Source: Polyodon spathula (taxonomy: Eukaryota > Chordata > Actinopteri > Acipenseriformes > Polyodontidae). From it: a DNA stretch of 64,000 nt. The notes beneath the pieces were generated by a model, which saw only the letters and a program-made list of their open reading frames with translations, made no database searches and was not told where the DNA came from. This document shows positions 62,666 to 64,000 of the stretch, one piece after another. The stretch lies in contig NC_054549.1 of the NCBI RefSeq assembly GCF_017654505.1, positions 23,188,969-23,252,968 of the forward strand. Reading direction: 5' to 3'. How positions within the stretch are numbered: the first letter of the stretch is position 1; every line of letters starts with the position of its first letter. The translations under genes were made by a program, and so were the position numbers.

Positions 62666-64000
62666 GGTTAAAATGGAAAGACCTCTAAAGTATCAAGAAA
62701 TAGTAAAAATTAAAAAATAACAATACATGATTTTGAGTATCAGTAAATAACAACAACAAAAAAGGTGAAAAAAATCTGTAAATTTACAACAATGTGATTT
62801 AAAACACAAAAGTAAGCAAGTGAAATAGATAGAAACAATTCTATTCAAAGTCAGGTTAAAAAGGCTAGACTACAAAAGTAAGTCTTGTAAAAAAGTATTG
62901 AGTGAAGCAGCATCTCTAATAGAAAAGGGCAATGAGTAGGCAGGCCCCTCTATAGATCCTACAGTCTGATACTTCCCTATGACAAACAGATAAGTGGTTT
63001 TCCAGTTAAGTGTAAAAATATATTTGTGTGACATACCTAGGACCGCCTCCACCATATCCCCTTCACAGGGGGTGATAAAATAGTGACAGTATTGCAGACA
63101 AACTTTAAAACAGGTTGAGTTACCAAAACTGAAAAGCTGACAAATAGTAGCAATGAAATTGAAAGAGACATTAAACGAAAGCAGTGCTTCAGCATTCAGT
63201 GTTAACATGATGTTGCATTTTGCCTGCATTAAGTCTATTCAACCCACTGTCCTTGTGTCGAAAAGTAAATCAGTAAATGTTTCTAGCTGCAGTAAAACTA
63301 AACTTTACTCTTGTGTGATACCACATTTAGGGAGTATCTTTTACGATACCATGCACAGTATCGTGATATTCGATACTTTCACGATACTTTGGATCTTATG
63401 TCCATTACATGTTAAATGGCTGCCAAATTCCTTTTTGCAAGGGCAAAGTGCATAAGAGGCTAATACACAGTTAATAATGCTACAGCTTGGTGGAATGCTT
63501 GCTGTTATATATTGCAGTGTATTCAAAGGTCTTTGCCACCGACTGTAAAATGTAAATAAAACTGGTAAGAAAGCGCAACAGTTAGTGTAAAAGAAACCAT
63601 TTTCTTTATTTCTTACATATACAAAGAGAACTCTGGCATTTCAGTCAGCTTCAAATACTCCAATACAAGGAATTTCATCATTCTTATACAAAATAACACA
63701 GAAATACTTTCCTTGAAGCGGACTTTTTATAACTAGGCCAGATGTTTTACATACAGGTGTATCTTAGAAGTGGAAGAAGATCATGGAATGAAAAAATGAA
63801 GCACTGTTGTGGAAGCTGATTCACACCATTACTTCAAGAAATGGCATGATGAGGTTCTTGCTTGGACCAATAAACAACCAAATGAGCAAGATGGGCCAAA
63901 ATGGACCTCCTCTTGTTTGACTTTTTAAGAATATAAGAAATGTCACACATACAAAATAGTACCTCCATGAACCTATACTGTTCAAGTCTTTTTTAGAAAG
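62666..64000. other. AT-rich non-coding stretch to the window end
   Basis: No gene recognised. GATACCATGCACAGTATCGT and ACGATACTTT near 63340-63390 form a small set of inverted GTATCG repeats. Confidence 0.45.

Noticed and set aside
62870..63229. 119-codon minus-strand frame
   Set aside because: No recognisable domain, AT-rich context and no promoter or splice support. Compatible with chance.

Overview
The window looks like a piece of a ray-finned fish genome. It is AT-rich, contains many di- and trinucleotide microsatellites, and is loaded with Tc1-type DNA transposons, L2- and CR1-type LINEs, tRNA-derived SINEs, solo LTRs of Ty3/Gypsy type, an hAT-type MITE and a CACTA (En/Spm) element. 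The repeat mix, together with an H2A N-terminus of the acipensin/buforin kind, suggests a non-teleost such as a sturgeon or paddlefish. That assignment is inference from memory of repeat families, not something the sequence proves.

The only clearly functional genes are replication-dependent histones between about 37.8 and 51.3 kb. In order they are: an H2A 3' fragment (+), H2B-1 (-), H2A-1 (+), H3-1 (+), H2B-2 (-), H2B-3 (-), H1 (+), H3-2 (-, frameshifted), H2A-2 (-), H2B-4 (+) and H2B-5 (+). All ten genes are intronless and are followed by the 16-nt histone 3' stem-loop. All five H2B promoters carry a TATA box and an exact octamer, ATTTGCAT. The H2A genes have TATA plus CCAAT boxes, and the H3 genes have paired CCAAT boxes. 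No H4 gene is present.

The histone cluster is built from inverted duplications. Arm A (H2B-1/H2A-1/H3-1, about 3.7 kb) is repeated inverted as A' (H3-2/H2A-2/H2B-4). Arm B (spacer between H2B-2 and H2B-3 plus H2B-2) is repeated inverted as B' (spacer plus H2B-5). The order is A-B-H1-A'-B', not the simple mirror image A-B-H1-B'-A', and the A'/B' joint falls in the H2B-4 gene. H3-2 differs from H3-1 by a cluster of four changes toward G/C plus a one-base insertion that breaks the frame, in 65 bp of otherwise matching sequence.

The left 37 kb is repeat-rich non-coding DNA: a Tc1 remnant (0-0.8 kb), palindromic MITEs (4.1 and 8.9 kb; the second carries two opposed CTCF-like motifs), a 10-bp satellite interrupted by a CR1 fragment (15.9-17.7 kb), an L2 LINE (18.4-20.7 kb), solo LTRs (22.3, 28.0 and 31.0 kb), an hAT MITE with a paralogous empty site (24.5-25.3 kb), a decayed Gypsy element with LTR and gag (29.0-31.0 kb), and a CACTA element whose accessory gene still shows ordered exons and splice sites (31.9-35.6 kb).

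The right 12 kb holds two decayed Tc1 elements in tandem (52.4-54.3 kb), another solo LTR, a nearly full-length IR/DR-type Tc1 element with TA target duplication (56.15-57.76 kb), and a decayed Pif1-type helicase split by a solo LTR and followed directly by a decayed ubiquitin-specific-protease-like region (58.1-60.5 kb). A possible TATA-less promoter (ETS and YY1 motifs) lies at 61.3 kb. Outside the histones I found no intact host protein-coding gene.
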